Of a stretch of 64,000 bases of DNA, positions 19,730-31,476 are shown piece after piece. The stretch's first letter is position 1. Each line of letters starts with the position of its first letter. The translations under genes and the position numbers were made by a program. Origin of the DNA: Rhizodiscina lignyota (taxonomy: Eukaryota; Ascomycota; Dothideomycetes; Aulographales; Rhizodiscinaceae); contig ML978129.1 in NCBI GenBank assembly GCA_010015805.1, forward strand, positions 186,001 through 250,000, given 5' to 3'. The notes beneath the pieces were generated by a model, which searched no databases, was not told where the DNA came from, and saw nothing but the letters and a program-made list of their open reading frames with translations.

Positions 19730-19885
19730 GAGTCAAAACATTTGGACATGCTTGTATTTAAGGATTCCGCATTCGGCTACAAACCGACGCCATCTTCATG
19801 CCAGACGTGGAAATTTGCAAAAGTTTGAAAGTCACAGCCTAGAATTCATGCTGTGCTCGAGGACCTCCCCAGCATCTTGAAGTTC

Positions 19886-20589
19886 TTACGAAGGAGGCGC
19901 ACCACGACCCCGTCCGAATCCACCCCTGAATGTCGGCGCAAATCCACCAGGCGCATCGCCACCCTCCTTGCCCTCGTCTCTCCTCCTGTATCCACCCTCA
20001 CGGTCACCACGGCCTCCGCGTCCACCGCCACGGCGCTCCCTGTCGTCACCACCCATCATGCCGCGTGGTGGAGCATGCGAACGCTGCTGCTTGATGTGTG
20101 TCTGCGGGACAATCTCGGCGGGGAGGTGCAGCCACTCGCGCAGGTAGTCGAGGCCCTCGGGCGTCAGGGTGTAGTAGTACCATTGCCAGGAGAATTGCGT
20201 CTTGACGTAGCCGCGGGAGTTGAGGGATTGCATCGCCTTGATGACCTGTGTGTGGCGTGTTAGATATCGCTGTGTTCTACAGTGTAGAGCAGTGTCTATT
20301 GGATCGTTTGTGTTGGATAACGTACAAAGAGGTTCGAGGTGTCGATGTTCGGATGCGTCTCACGGTTGTAGTCCTTGGGAGCGACCATCACGCCCTCTGA
20401 GGATATTGTCAGTATTACTCTTCAATGAAGGTTTCCGATGAGCAATTATTGATAGCTCTATGATAAATGTTGGGGGGGTTCGTACCTCGAAAGAGGTATT
20501 CGTGGATCTTCTTGCGATCCGCCTTTGGAATGAGCCTAGGGAGAGTCAGTATTTTCCATATAACAGAATCATTGTGGGTGAATTCACAT
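19886..20589 (-). CDS. rps10: 40S ribosomal protein S10 (eS10)
   Basis: Exons on the minus strand: the AT of the start codon (20589-20588, end of exon 1), then 20535-20486, 20396-20326 and 20245-19886. The joined product is 160 residues: [59 protein letters not shown], then [20 protein letters not shown] and an Arg/Gly-rich tail. That is the eS10 protein throughout. It is a component of the small ribosomal subunit head. The start codon is split: exon 1 ends in AAGAT, a 52-nt intron (20587-20536, GTGAAT...CCTAG) follows, and exon 2 supplies the G before CTC ATT CCA. Unspliced RNA would read ATG-TGA. It is divergent from sde2, with 335 bp between the coding starts. Confidence 0.93.
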
Positions 20590-20924
20590 CTTGACGGTAT
20601 TGTCGAGTGCTCTGCTGATGCGGTTGGAGGAGAATGCAAGTTATCAACAGGCGATTTGTTTAAGTTCGCGATGCACCTCGTTGAATTCGTTGGAGTGTGG
20701 GCGGAGCCACAGAATCTCCGAGCGCCGACATGCCCCTCGCCTCCGAGATTTTGCCGGTCTCCGCGCCTCGCCATTTAATGTTCGAGACCTTCCCTCACTC
20801 TTCACATTATTTAACATTCAGGCTCGCGTCCCCATATATCCCCAACGCTCGCACTCATCCACCGCAACTGTCCACGAGCTTTCCAAGCGCAAATCCACAC
20901 AACCTTTCCACCTCTGCCACCATC
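20590..20924. promoter_or_regulatory. Bidirectional promoter region of rps10 and sde2
   Basis: 335 bp separate the two divergent start codons. The sde2 side is pyrimidine-rich (TTTCCACCTCTGCCACC before its ATG). No specific operator is certain. An in-frame ATG at 20697 would extend sde2 into this region by 76 codons but lacks similarity to the Sde2 N-terminus. Confidence 0.5.
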
Positions 20925-21797
20925 ATGGCCCCAACAACCATCAACGTCCTCATCTCCTCCTTCCCAGGCCTAGGCCTCCCATCAACGCTCTCCCTGCCTC
21001 TACCATCTACAACAACCATTCAAGACCTCACATCGACCTTGTACTCCCGCCTACCGTCAGTCGACTACCGTCTCCTCCTCACCACAAACTCAAACAAGCT
21101 CCTCAAACCTACATCCTCAGTACCAATCTCATCGCTTCTCTCAAATCAAAATGAGACCATTTTACCTCTACGACTATCCGTACCCCTTTGTGGTGGCAAA
21201 GGTGGTTTCGGGAGCCAGCTCCGTGCAGCCGGCGGCCGCATGTCGTCTCGGAAGAAGCAAGGCGCAGACACAACTGGATCGAGCCGCAACCTCGATGGTC
21301 GCCGACTGCGCACTGTCAACGAGGCGAAAGCGCTGGCGGAGTATTTGGCAGTGAAGCCGGAGATGGCTCGACGGGAGAAAGAAGAACGAAAGAAACGCTG
21401 GGAAGCGATCGTCGAGGCGGCGGATAAGAAAGAAGAAGAGCTCAGGAATATGGGCAAGAAGGCGAGATTAGACGAGAAGTGGCTGGAGGACAAGGAGGAG
21501 GCTGAGAGGAAGACAAGGGAGGCGGTCCTGGCGGCGCTACAAAAGGGCGAAGTCAAGAGCGCGATTGGGCAGGTTGGAGAGAGCAGTGGGAGTGAGGAGG
21601 CCAGCCCGGAGGGAAGTGAGAGTGAGGATGAAATTCCGGCGAAGGCGGATGCCAACGCGAAGGACCACGTTCAGACCAGCAGAACTTTCTTCGGATGGGA
21701 CGAAGAGGATGATTTCATGAGCGATGAGAATGAAGAGGATGAAGAAACCCTAGAAGAGAAGCAGAATGTCAAGGAGAAGGGCAAAGCCAAAGCATGA
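20925..21797 (+). CDS. sde2: Sde2, ubiquitin-fold splicing/telomere factor
   Basis: Single exon, 290 residues, starting at the well-placed ATG in CCATCATGGCC. Residues about 1-90 form the ubiquitin-like domain and end in CGGKGGFGSQLRAAGGRMSS. The invariant GG-KGG is the processing site: in fission yeast, ubiquitin proteases cut after GG and the released KGG-Sde2 joins the spliceosome to excise selected introns. A Lys/Glu/Arg-rich helical region follows (about 115-210), with a KKRWEAIVEAADKKEEEL segment, then an acidic tail with SSGSEEASPEGSESEDE and a Lys-rich end. All this fits the family. Function in this organism is inferred from fission yeast. It shares its promoter with rps10 and converges on rgp1. 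Confidence 0.9.
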   Translation: MAPTTINVLISSFPGLGLPSTLSLPLPSTTTIQDLTSTLYSRLPSVDYRLLLTTNSNKLLKPTSSVPISSLLSNQNETILPLRLSVPLCGGKGGFGSQLRAAGGRMSSRKKQGADTTGSSRNLDGRRLRTVNEAKALAEYLAVKPEMARREKEERKKRWEAIVEAADKKEEELRNMGKKARLDEKWLEDKEEAERKTREAVLAALQKGEVKSAIGQVGESSGSEEASPEGSESEDEIPAKADANAKDHVQTSRTFFGWDEEDDFMSDENEEDEETLEEKQNVKEKGKAKA

Positions 21798-21933
21798 AAA
21801 GGTCTTGACGTTTGGCGTTCGGGATGGTTCTCTGGAGCAAATGATACCCCATTTTCTGTTTTCGGTAGCACGTCATAGCATGTTCAAAAGTCAGTAGATC
21901 AAACTTCACTGGTCTCCTGTTCTCGCTCTATAA

Positions 21934-24621
21934 TCAAACAATAAGGTCTTCCACATCTGTCGACTCCCCAGTCTCGACGATAGCCCCGTATATCCGCACC
22001 GGGGCCTCGACCTCAAAGCTATCGCATTGCAGCCTTTCAATTGGGCTAAAGACGGCCCCTCGATGGTCCCTACTGACTTCGCCCAGCAGCTTAGGGAAAT
22101 CCAAGCGTATCTCGTGCTGCGCGCTCTTGTCCTTCTCCGGCTCTTCCATCTCACCCTCCTCATCATCTTCGTCCCCACCATCCCTCCTCACAACACTCCT
22201 CTTCCGAGTCTCCAATCTCGGCCCGATAAACTCAACACGCACCTTCCAAGCCACCCCCACACCCGTGGTAATAAACTCCGGCGCCGCGTTCCACGGCACC
22301 GCAAGACTAATCCCCACGCGCCTCGCGAACATGACATTCTCCGCACTATGTGCGTGTACCCTCCTCGTCACTCTCGCCACGCTTGCGGTACTGCGCAGCG
22401 CGAGCGCCGGGTCGATACTTTCGCTGCTCTCGAGCGAGACTGAGACGGCGTAGGTGGGTATGTCGGCGTTCGCGAAGTCGATGGAGGTGTGTATGGTCTC
22501 GCCGAGGCGGTACGACGGGCGCGCGAGGTTGATGACGGCAACGCGCTGGCCCGAGCGCGCGATCTCGAAGCGGATCGCGCCGCGGGAGGCACCGCTGTCT
22601 GTTGTTTGGTTGCTGCGGAGGATGGCGAAGTCGATCGCTTCTTTCATGGTGGTGGGTTCGTCGAGGGAGGAGCGGCGGCGGTGGCTAGGGACTTCTGCTG
22701 TGGGGGAAAGGAGGGCGGATGGTGGGCCGGAGCCTGTTTCGGATTTGGAGAGGAGGTGGGTAATGTAGCCGGTGAAATCGGAAAGGGATGAGTCTGGTGG
22801 TTTTGATGTCCCGTTGGGTTGTTTTGCGCTTTTTACGACAGATGGGTCTATGATGCTGGCGGTGCGGGCTTGGTCACGGAGAAGGATGTACGGGCTCATG
22901 AGGTCGTGTCCGAGGATTTCGCCTTGGCCTGGCCATCTTCTTAGTCTATGGTGGTTTAGGATCGGACGAAAGACTTACTGTTGACGCCGCCAAGCACGCG
23001 GAAAGGGACATCCACGGACTTGACATGTTGCCGCTCCTGCGCAGTACCCGGTCTCTGCATCCCTATCGTCAACTGATAGGAGATTTTGATAGCTCTTCCT
23101 TTATGACTGGGTGGTAACCCCCGCGGGAGCTTGAAGGTATATGAATAACTCCTGTTCTCGCCAGGTCCGAGTCTTAAGTCGACGAATAGGATGGATTGAG
23201 GTGTAGACAGTAGCGGTATCGACTTCGAACTGGCGATGCCTCGCATCTCTTTGATGCTGCTAAGCTCTCCGCCACCAAGGATACCGCTGAGAGACTCCCC
23301 AATATTGCCCCATCCTAATGCCCCGAAGAGCCCGCTCTCTCGTTTTGAGCGCTCGACGCCGACAACACCGCCGCCGCCGTGGCCACCAACAATGCCTTTC
23401 CTTTTGACTTCTTCAAACGGTGCCTGATTTACTAATGACCCATCAACTATGAAGGAACCCATGATTTGCGCATAGCCCATCATAAGTGTCTCAGGAGAAC
23501 TTCTCAATTGGGGTACTCGTTGGGAGCCCGACCTCTTGAGCGGTTCCGGCCTAGTGAACCATCTATTCGTTGGTTGTTGTATATACTCTGATGCCAATGT
23601 CTCGCTCGAATTGTTCGTTTGCGAATATATGTCCATACTACTTCTTGGAGTTCCATTGACACTGGTATCAGAGAGTATCCGCGCGACCTGTCTCACAGGT
23701 TCTGGCGTGCCCTCTGGTGGTCTCGGCGAATGGGAGCGGAAGTTCGGTCGCACTGTCATGGGACTGACTGCTGAATCGGGCTCAATTGGCGTATCTAGAT
23801 GCTCAGTCGTGGACGGTCTCGGTGGCTGTTGAGGGAATGTGAAGTCTGACGCTGGAGACTCCCTGCTTGAAGGTAGTCTTGGTGATGGTCTCTGCGACCT
23901 TGGTGATCTTCGAGCATCTCGAGCAATTGGGAAGGGATATTCGTTCGGCTGGCCAGCGGTTGATGAGGCAGAAGGAGAGGAACCTCGTAACAAAGGCGAA
24001 GGCTGCTTCGGCGACGTCGCTTCGATACAATTAGCATGTCAGATAGCCTTCCATGAATCCAATCATACCACTCAATTGATTCCCACTGCTCTTTATCCCC
24101 GGAATCTGCACACTCGCCGCCCTCGCATGCCCACGCATCATCCTCTGATCCATCCCACCACCACGCACCTCCGGCACATCAGTCCCTAGAGACAAAATCG
24201 ACAGCGTTCTGCCGTGCTTTGGCCTCGCCACCGCCGTCGGGATCTGCGCATTCTGCACCGTCCCACCAGGCCCCGATACTGCTCTCACAGTGCCATTGCC
24301 ATCCTTCGCCGTGCTCAGACTCAGCGCCTGCCTGTGCCCTCCACCTCCACCTCCCTTCCCATTTAGACTCGTATGTCTCGTCAATCCTGGCCGCTGTGCC
24401 AGCGCCCCGCTCGTCGGCGGATGCTTCCTCGCTCTTGCGCGCTCGCTGTTCACGGCCCTGCTCGGCGCATCCCAATTCGGCTCATTAAAGCGGCTAGGGA
24501 GCGGCGACGGCGCGGAAGGGGCCGCGATGTTGGTGAATGTTATCGTGGCCTCGACGTCCTCGCCGGCGAATACTGTGGCCTGCTTCCAGTGCACCGAGAC
24601 GCGGATGTTCGAGGGTGGCAT
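21934..24621 (-). CDS. rgp1: Rgp1, subunit of the Ric1-Rgp1 Ypt6/Rab6 exchange factor
   Basis: Three exons on the minus strand: 24621-24069, 24019-22979 and 22928-21934, total 862 residues. Rgp1 pairs with Ric1 at the Golgi to activate the Rab6-type GTPase Ypt6 in endosome-to-Golgi traffic. The N-terminus (MPPSNIRVSVHWKQATVFAG, then EDVEATITF) and the C-terminal beta-rich part (IRFEIARSGQRVAVINLARP, SYRLGETIHTSIDF) are arrestin-like and typical of the Rgp1 family. Low-complexity Ser/Pro/Gly-rich segments separate them. Joining gives NQLSATSPKQPSPLLRG at junction 1 (GAAG acceptor) and GVNSQGEILGHDLMSPY at junction 2. Phases agree. The inserted disordered regions make it longer than yeast Rgp1, as is usual for filamentous fungi. 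Confidence 0.87.
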
Positions 24622-25528
24622 TGCGGGTGCGGATGCGGATGGTCGCCGCGGAGGAGATTGTGGAGGGTCATGGAGGTTCGTGAACGGCGTATCTACATTG
24701 GAGGGAAGGAGTGAGTATTATTGGCGCGAGAGGAATTCTGTGGAAATGTGTGGGCCGAGTGCGCGGTGCATCAATTAAGTCTTACATGCTGTCTCGCGCG
24801 GTTCGAAGCTCTCGACGCGAATAGGAGAGTATAGTTATAATGTCAAGCTGTGGATCTGATATCTACTCGTACTCGTAACCGTGCCTCGAGTTCCCCTTTT
24901 CAAGGAGCCGTCGACGGAAATCCTAGGTTGGTTGAATTTACAATTCCCAAATCTGGAGAGGTTCATGCCCTTATGAACTTCCCGGGAGTTCACTGTAAAC
25001 TTGGAGACGGAGTCTTCTCGGCTGCCAGCTTCGAACATAGTTCGCTTGCGATTTCGTGCTCGGCTAAGGAAGGCTTACTTGAATAGTCTCGACATTATAA
25101 CTTTTAGCGACTCGGCTGGGTTGTCGAAACGTCACTGACACAAGGATCTGGCTGCACGTTTATACTCTCCTTACTCCTTCACTTTTGCAATGAGAATTGA
25201 GATAGCTTGATAAGAGAGCCATTTGGTCATCTGCCGTTCTATCGGAATGGAGAAATCCTGCCGATCTGCTTTTCTGTATCACCATCGAAACAAATGTGAG
25301 ACCTCATCATTTTCCGTCCTGAACTCCGGGGATATTCTTCCCTGTTTTCCTCAAAGTCATGAAAGTCCACAGAGCCTGCTTTAGTATATGCCACCACTGG
25401 ATAAGGAATTGAAGTGTATTCAAGTATGGAAAGAATCCCGAACGCCATCGATGTTCCACGAACTCCGATTTTCTACGTTGCAATCTGATTCTCGGTCTTC
25501 CTGTTTTGGTCGACTGAAAGAAGTGGCT
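24622..25528. other. Intergenic region, rgp1 upstream / stc1 downstream
   Basis: 907 bp with no supported gene. It contains the rgp1 promoter and stc1 3' flank. ORFs here are under 80 codons or are antisense extensions into the last exon of stc1. Confidence 0.5.
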
Positions 25529-26981
25529 TCAGCCAAAGAAATTCTCGTCTTCGTTTTCGTCTTCATCGGAATCATGTGGCGCAGACTGAAAGCTGGTCAG
25601 CGTCTTGCGGTCGTCATCGTCGCTGCTGTCGCTTTCGACGACTTCGGGTTTCTTCGTCTACTTTGTTGTCAGTATACGCCAAGAACTTGCTATATTTCTT
25701 TAAGCAACTCACCTCGGAGCGGACTTTAGGAAAGCGTGCCCGGCTTCCCGTTTCGGTTGCTGACGACTTGACGTTGTTAGCAACCGATGGCGGAGCTCTG
25801 AGCACAGGTCCTCCGGCGCCATATGACGGACGAGGAAAACCTGATGTACCACGAAACTGGTCACTCTGCAGGGAACTGCCACTACCCTGGACGGAGATGC
25901 TGCTGCTGCTAGAAGGACTATGGCTAACTCCACCGTTGCTACTAAATGGACCAGTACCCTGCCCAATGTGCCTTCCAAGACTTAAGAACGCATTCAAGTC
26001 CATTGCCTGGTCTTCTCTGGAGTCACCTGAGGGACCAATGCCAGGCTGATTGTTCCTACCAGGAATTTGGGATCCATCTATGTCCGCAGTTCTGGTTCCA
26101 CTGGGCCGACCATACGGCGAAGATGCAGCGTTAGAACTGCCGTAGATGCTAGACGAACTCGAGAAATTGTTACTGGCATCCCACTTGGCGGATGAGGTGG
26201 CAGGGCGGCCCATCGTAACTCCGCCAGACTGACCGTTGGTGGTGTTCATCGAGGTCGAGTCACGGGATGTGGAAGTTCCATTAAGAGAAAGATTGCGAAC
26301 GCCACTGTCGATGCTCCTGGAATCCTGTAGTACTATCAGTTCAGGCTCTTGCTCCTGGATTTCTGGGGAAGGGACTGACGTCTGTGACCGAGTTGGTCTC
26401 AGTCGCGCCGTCATCATCCTCCTCGTCATCATCGTCGTTGTTGGTTTTGCTGTCCCGTGCAATCTCACCGGTGGTCTGGATTGTGGTCCTCTTGTTCATG
26501 CACTTCTTGCAATACTGGGTGATGTCAGTATCAGATGGCTTCTTCGGATACAGCATCGTTCTTACCGCATTGTCGGGATCCTTCCTGTGAGTTTTGGAAA
26601 AGTCGTCCAGGCCCATCATCTTGTTGTGCCCCTTGCAGAACATCTCGACTACCTGGGAGGGTGTGCATTCGATGCACTTGATTGAGCACGTCGAGAGAGC
26701 TGTTTGGAGACTTTTGGCCTTGACCTGCAATTTCAGTGAATTCATTTGCTTTTTGGAGAAGGCGGCCTCCGGCTTCAACTTCTGACAAGGTCCCCAGCAT
26801 TTGAGCCTGCGTACGAGATTAGACTTCAGTGAACACCGTCGAATGATCAAGAAACTTACTTAGCAGGCACAGAGACGTTATCGAGCCTGTCGCAAAAGTC
26901 AGTATATTTTGTTCTCACATTTGAATAGAAAGGTTTCACGAACGAGCGCGAACTGAAGTCGTTCTGCCAATAGGGCGCCAT
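25529..26981 (-). CDS. stc1: Stc1-domain protein (RNAi-heterochromatin adaptor)
   Basis: Five exons on the minus strand: 26981-26860, 26806-26566, 26514-26380, 26324-25713 and 25657-25529, total 412 residues. In fission yeast Stc1 bridges Argonaute/RITS and the CLRC H3K9 methyltransferase. The Stc1 domain is visible in order: LKCWGPCQKLKPEAAFSKKQ (first Cys pair), CIECTPSQVVEMFCKGHNKM, then DDFSKTHRKDPDNA joined to YCKKC (last Cys pair). After an acidic Asp/Glu run the protein becomes a long Ser/Gly/Asn-rich disordered region and ends in an acidic tail with DENEDENFFG. The start at 26981 (MAPYWQNDF) leads into exon 1 without stops. Intron 2 (51 nt) is in frame and stop-free. Intron 3 uses a GTCAGT donor. 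The fungus probably has a Stc1-linked small-RNA heterochromatin route. Confidence 0.83.
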
Positions 26982-27722
26982 TTTGACTTTGGTTGTGGTT
27001 GATTATCACTTGGCGGTTGGTGTGTTGGATGAGAAGTGCAAAGAAGTTTAGAGGTTGAAGGTGATGAAGAGTGTTGAAGAAGAAGTGGGAAGAAGGCAGA
27101 AGCGCAGCTTTTATCACCGCGGCGGGAAGAGAAGGCGTATGACGTCGCCTCGACGAGGGGCGAAGTCAATCGATTGAGGCTGCTTCAGTGAAGCTTTGTG
27201 AAAACTCCAGTTGTAGAGTGAAGTAGAACCGAAGTCAGCCAGGTGATTGAGCACGGGGCCTTTCAATTGAAGTAGAAGTTGTGCGCATTCGGGGCCATTG
27301 AAACAATAAGAAGAAGTAGAAGGCAAGGCTTTGCCTGAAGAAGAGTGTTTGATCTTGTGGTGGTGAGGTCGGGTTTGGGATATTGGAGAGGATGAGTGAA
27401 AGCAATAGCGATGCCGCCCAGGGAAGCTGTAGGGTAGTTGTCCTGTGGTAGTTTCCCTTTGCTTTGGAAGTGAGGAGAGTTCAGGTTCCAGCCGATGTTG
27501 GAAGATGTTGGAAAGGTTAAGTGGCCTGAGGGTGATGTGGAGGTTAATATAGGCGCAGGCGTCAATGGCGAGGGAGGAAAGTGCGCTTGTGCAGGCAGAA
27601 TCACAGACGGAGCAGGAGCGCACCGAAGGTGTACTCTTCCGAGAACCGGAAGCATGTGAATCCAAGTGAAAGAGATCTGATACAGGATAGCAATTGGGGT
27701 ATCAACTTAACGCAAAGTGCAG
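26982..27722. other. Intergenic region, stc1 upstream / p150 downstream
   Basis: 741 bp. A 183-codon minus-strand ORF (27665-27114) fills much of it but is Ser/His/Pro-rich without domain signals and runs into the probable stc1 promoter, so it is treated as chance. No RNA gene or repeat was seen. Confidence 0.5.
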
Positions 27723-30700
27723 CTATGATACAATCTCCACGCCGCGGAATCCCAAGCCCATCGCCTCTCCCCCAAACTTCGCCTTCATCGGCCACGCATC
27801 CAGCGCCAGCAGCTCCTGCTCCGACAATTGGTACTGCGGCGTCATCTTCTTGGGCTGCCACTTGAGCTTCTTCTCCTGCGGCTCCAGCTTGATCATCTTT
27901 GCCGTGGACGGCAGACTGGTCAATCTGTCCAGCCACTCAAAGCCCTCGCGCTTGATTTCAGCGACCTTTTGCTTCTGCTCTCTGGGCGGTACAAGCGGCG
28001 TGCTGAGCCAGGCTGTATTGGCCGCCTCCTCTTCGCGTTGCTTCCGTCTCGCCACGTCTTTGAGGTATTTGATCGCCACTTCCAGATGCTTAACTTGAGA
28101 CTTGAGAGAATCCATCTCCCTTAACGACCCGACAGGCAAATCTCCAGCCCTCACACTACCTTGTGTCGCATCACTGACCTTCACCTCCGCTGCTGCGGTC
28201 TTCCACTTGTCTCGGTCAGCCTGCACCTCCTCCATCTCCCTCATCTGCTTGTCCACCTCATCAACCATGTCCTTGAGCCTTGTCTTACCGTCCTCAACAG
28301 CCTTCTCCAACTCCACAATGCGATTGACCTTCATACCAGCATCACGCATCCTGCTCTCGAGGTGTTCAATCTTGAGACCAGCCTCCTCAAGGTTCTGATC
28401 GCGAAGCTTAAGCTGCGTTGCCCGCTCGTGAACCTCATCCTTGAGTCGCCGAATCTCTTCTTGCGCATCGACGGAGATAAGCTTGCTATCTTGCAGTTCT
28501 TTGGAGCGAAGGACCCATGGCGCTGGTGTGCGTTCGAACTCGGTGGTCATGTCGAGGTCTGAGGCCATGCTATTCAGATCTGCGAGGCGCTCCGTCAAAG
28601 CGCGCAACTTGAATGTGAAAGTTGAGAAGACCTCGCTTTCCGAGGTGCTAAAAGATGTGTCTGCTACGCGTCTCATGGTTGGCAGTACATCTCCAAGCCC
28701 AGCAGGCTCCGTCCTACCCTCTTCGTGGAGCAGATTAAAGAGGCTCTGGCCCAACTTTCGAGCATACGCCGCGAGATCTTCAGTTGAGTTCCGGCCGTCG
28801 TCGAAGGATTCTACCGTATTAGGCTGAAGCGACAGAGACCTTGCCTTCATCTCTTGCAATGATCGAAGGGTTTTGCTGACGATGACTCTTGCGCTGCGAG
28901 AGAACGCAATCATCTCTTCCGTCCTGTCAGCGAGCAAATTGACCTCGTCCGTATCATCATCGGCAGCATGTGGAATAGCCAACAGTATAGCAACCTTAGC
29001 ATTCTGAAGCGCAGCAGCTGTGCTTTCGAGGTGGCTCTGCATCAGTTGAGTCTTCATGAGGACTTCATCTGCGTAGCTCTCCAGTCCTTCGCGGAGATGG
29101 ATTTCGGAAAGATGGGACATGACAGCAATTGATCTAGTTTCACGTTAGAAGGTTCAAGGGGAAAGATTTCAAATAAACGTACCGTTCCAGGCCCTCAGCA
29201 ACTTGATCCTCCTGCAACTCATCCTTCTTCAAAAGCTCAATATACCCATTTAAAGTCCTCTCAACAGGCTCCACTTCGTACAGAGCACCCTCAAACCGTG
29301 CAAATTGCTCTAGAGAGCAGCCCGAGATGCTGTTTACGAATCGGTCGCACATTGTCGATATCCACACTAGTTGATCCATAGCATGGCAAGCATAGAAAAC
29401 GTGCTCCCCAGCAGCGGCGCCACCATCTTGCGCAACAACTCTGTCGCGGACGAAGTTGTGCAGCATCCGCGCTTTGAACGCAACCCTCTTGAAACGCAGC
29501 AGTGCAAGAACTGAATCGCGCTCCGCATGGAATGTGTCCGGCAAAAAGAGCTGTACGATCGCCAAGTGCTCCGCCGCTTCCTGTGCTTCCATCTTCCGCA
29601 GCTCCATCTCGATCGTCTTCACCCTTGTATTTGTTGCTGATGCTTGAAGTTGTCTGTTCAGGTCCATCATCGCGCGAGACCTACTGTCTAGAGCTTGTGC
29701 TTCCGTCTCAGTGATCTCCTTCGAGGCGCGCATGTCTTCCAGGTCCGCCTGCAAATTGGTTACGAGTTCTCTGAACCTGCTAAGTGTGTATTCCTGATCG
29801 CTCAGGGTCTCGTCCTGTTGAGCAGCTCTCCTTGCCGCTTCTGCAATGAGATTGTCTTTGTAGTCGATAGCATCCTGGAGTTGCTTTTCATGCTCCACAT
29901 GGTTGACCTCGAGTTCATCGTTCAACTCCTTGAGACTCTCAAGGTCCTCGATTGTGGCTCGTAGCTCTTCCAGTTGCTCTCCCAAAGCAAGATTGCGCTC
30001 CGTGAGTTGTTCAATTAAGTCGTCGGCTCCCATTGCGGCCTCGAGCTGTTGTCGCAGGTCTTCGATGTCTGCTTCGCATTCTAGTAGTTTCGCCTTAGTA
30101 TCGTCGTACTGAGTCTTAACGACGGAGAAGTCTTTGACATCCTCTTCCAAGCTCAGGATTTCATCGCGTAACTGCGACTCCTGTTCCTGAGACATGTCCC
30201 TCAGCCGCAACAACGCTTCTCGCAAACGTTCATTCTCGCGTTCCATTTGTAACCAGCCTTGGCTTGTCCTCTCTTCTGGACTCATATCCTTGCCAAGCTC
30301 CAAATTTTCATCCCTCAGAATTTCATTCTCTAGTTCCACTTCTTCCAGCCGCGATTTTACGGCATCAAGCTCCGTCCTGTATACTTCCGCTTTCTCCTCT
30401 GCCATCTCTCGATCCAGCGTCGCCATCTCCATGATCGAATCATGTTCCGCTTGTATGCCCTCAATCTGCTGGAATTTGCTTTCCGACTCCTTTAGCTGCT
30501 TCTTCAACTCCACAACCTCCTGCTGCTGCGGCTGGTACTTGGATTGCAGCTTCTGAATGATCATCTCAAATCTGTCCCTTTCTTCTTGTAGCTTCTCCAG
30601 TGTCTTGAGGCGCTCCCTGTCTTCCAGCCTCTTTTTCTCCATGACTCGCAGCTTCGTTTGCAGGTCTTCTACTTCCTTGCTCGAAGTTGCTGGCGTTCTT

Positions 30701-31476
30701 GGCGTCGTACTTAACGCCGCGGTCCTCGCAGTGGGTGTCAGGGGTGCAGTGAGACCGCGTGTGGGGGATGGTGATTTGATCGGGCTTCCTCTGGTTGCTG
30801 AGGCAGGACTAAGGATACGGCTGGGCGTCGCAACGGAACCAACAATAGACAATCGTGAGCCAGATGTGGTGCCTGTCTGTCGAAGGCCGGCTAGCCCAGA
30901 GGGTCCAAGTGATTTCCGTGCTGCTGTAGGTGGAGGTTTGGAAGCTGGTGCACCCGAAATGGATGTGGGTCGAATAGACGATTGTCTTCGTGCTGCCGTT
31001 GCAGCCGCAGTAGGAGTTGGCGCCATTGAGACTCTCTTTGATGCTCCTGTCGAGCTGTCCCTTGAACTAGAAGGACCAGCAAGAGAGCTTCGTTTCGATG
31101 CTGCTGCACTCAAACTTGGGCGTGGTCTACTGCTGGGCCCTACAACACTAGATGGTCGTGATGAGACACTTGAAGGCCGTGACTTCGCTGGGGGAGGACC
31201 CATTGGCTTCCCATTAGCCAGTTTAGTCGGTGACCTAGGAGCTGGCTGCTGCACAATTCTGACAATGCTCGAAGGCCGTAGGAACATGCCATGCCCAGGC
31301 TCACAGTCAAAGTATCTTTCACCCTGCACGGAGCCATCGTTTTTGCCAGACGAATCCTCAAACTCCACGCCCACCCATTCGCCTGTCTGAAAGGAGGTCT
31401 CCCCAACAAAGCGAATGGTTGCGACACGGCCATCGTTGAGCTCGATGCTCTGCCCTATTTTGTAATTTGTGGCCAT
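27723..31476 (-). CDS. nudM: Dynactin subunit p150-Glued
   Basis: Two exons, 31476-29183 and 29133-27723, total 1234 residues. p150 is the dynein- and microtubule-binding arm of dynactin, needed for nuclear migration and organelle transport in hyphae (NudM in Aspergillus, RO-3 in Neurospora, NIP100 in yeast). An N-terminal CAP-Gly domain is clear (residues about 5-75, with GKNDGSVQG and a GHGMFLRP end). A basic Ser/Pro/Ala-rich microtubule-binding stretch follows (about 80-260), then the long first coiled coil (about 265-560), the dynactin domain (SLEQFARFEGALYEVEPVER), and a second coiled coil from exon 2. The junction reads EGLERSIAVMSHLSE with a CTAAC branch site. Treating the two ORFs as separate genes would leave each incomplete. 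Confidence 0.92.

Noticed and set aside
27114-27665. 183-codon minus-strand ORF between stc1 and the p150 gene
   Set aside because: Low-complexity composition, no domain, overlaps the likely stc1 promoter, and no splice sites link it to either neighbour.
30557-31390. 277-codon plus-strand ORF opposite the p150 gene
   Set aside because: It is antisense to the Ser/Pro/Ala-rich and CAP-Gly coding part and is compositionally a mirror of it.
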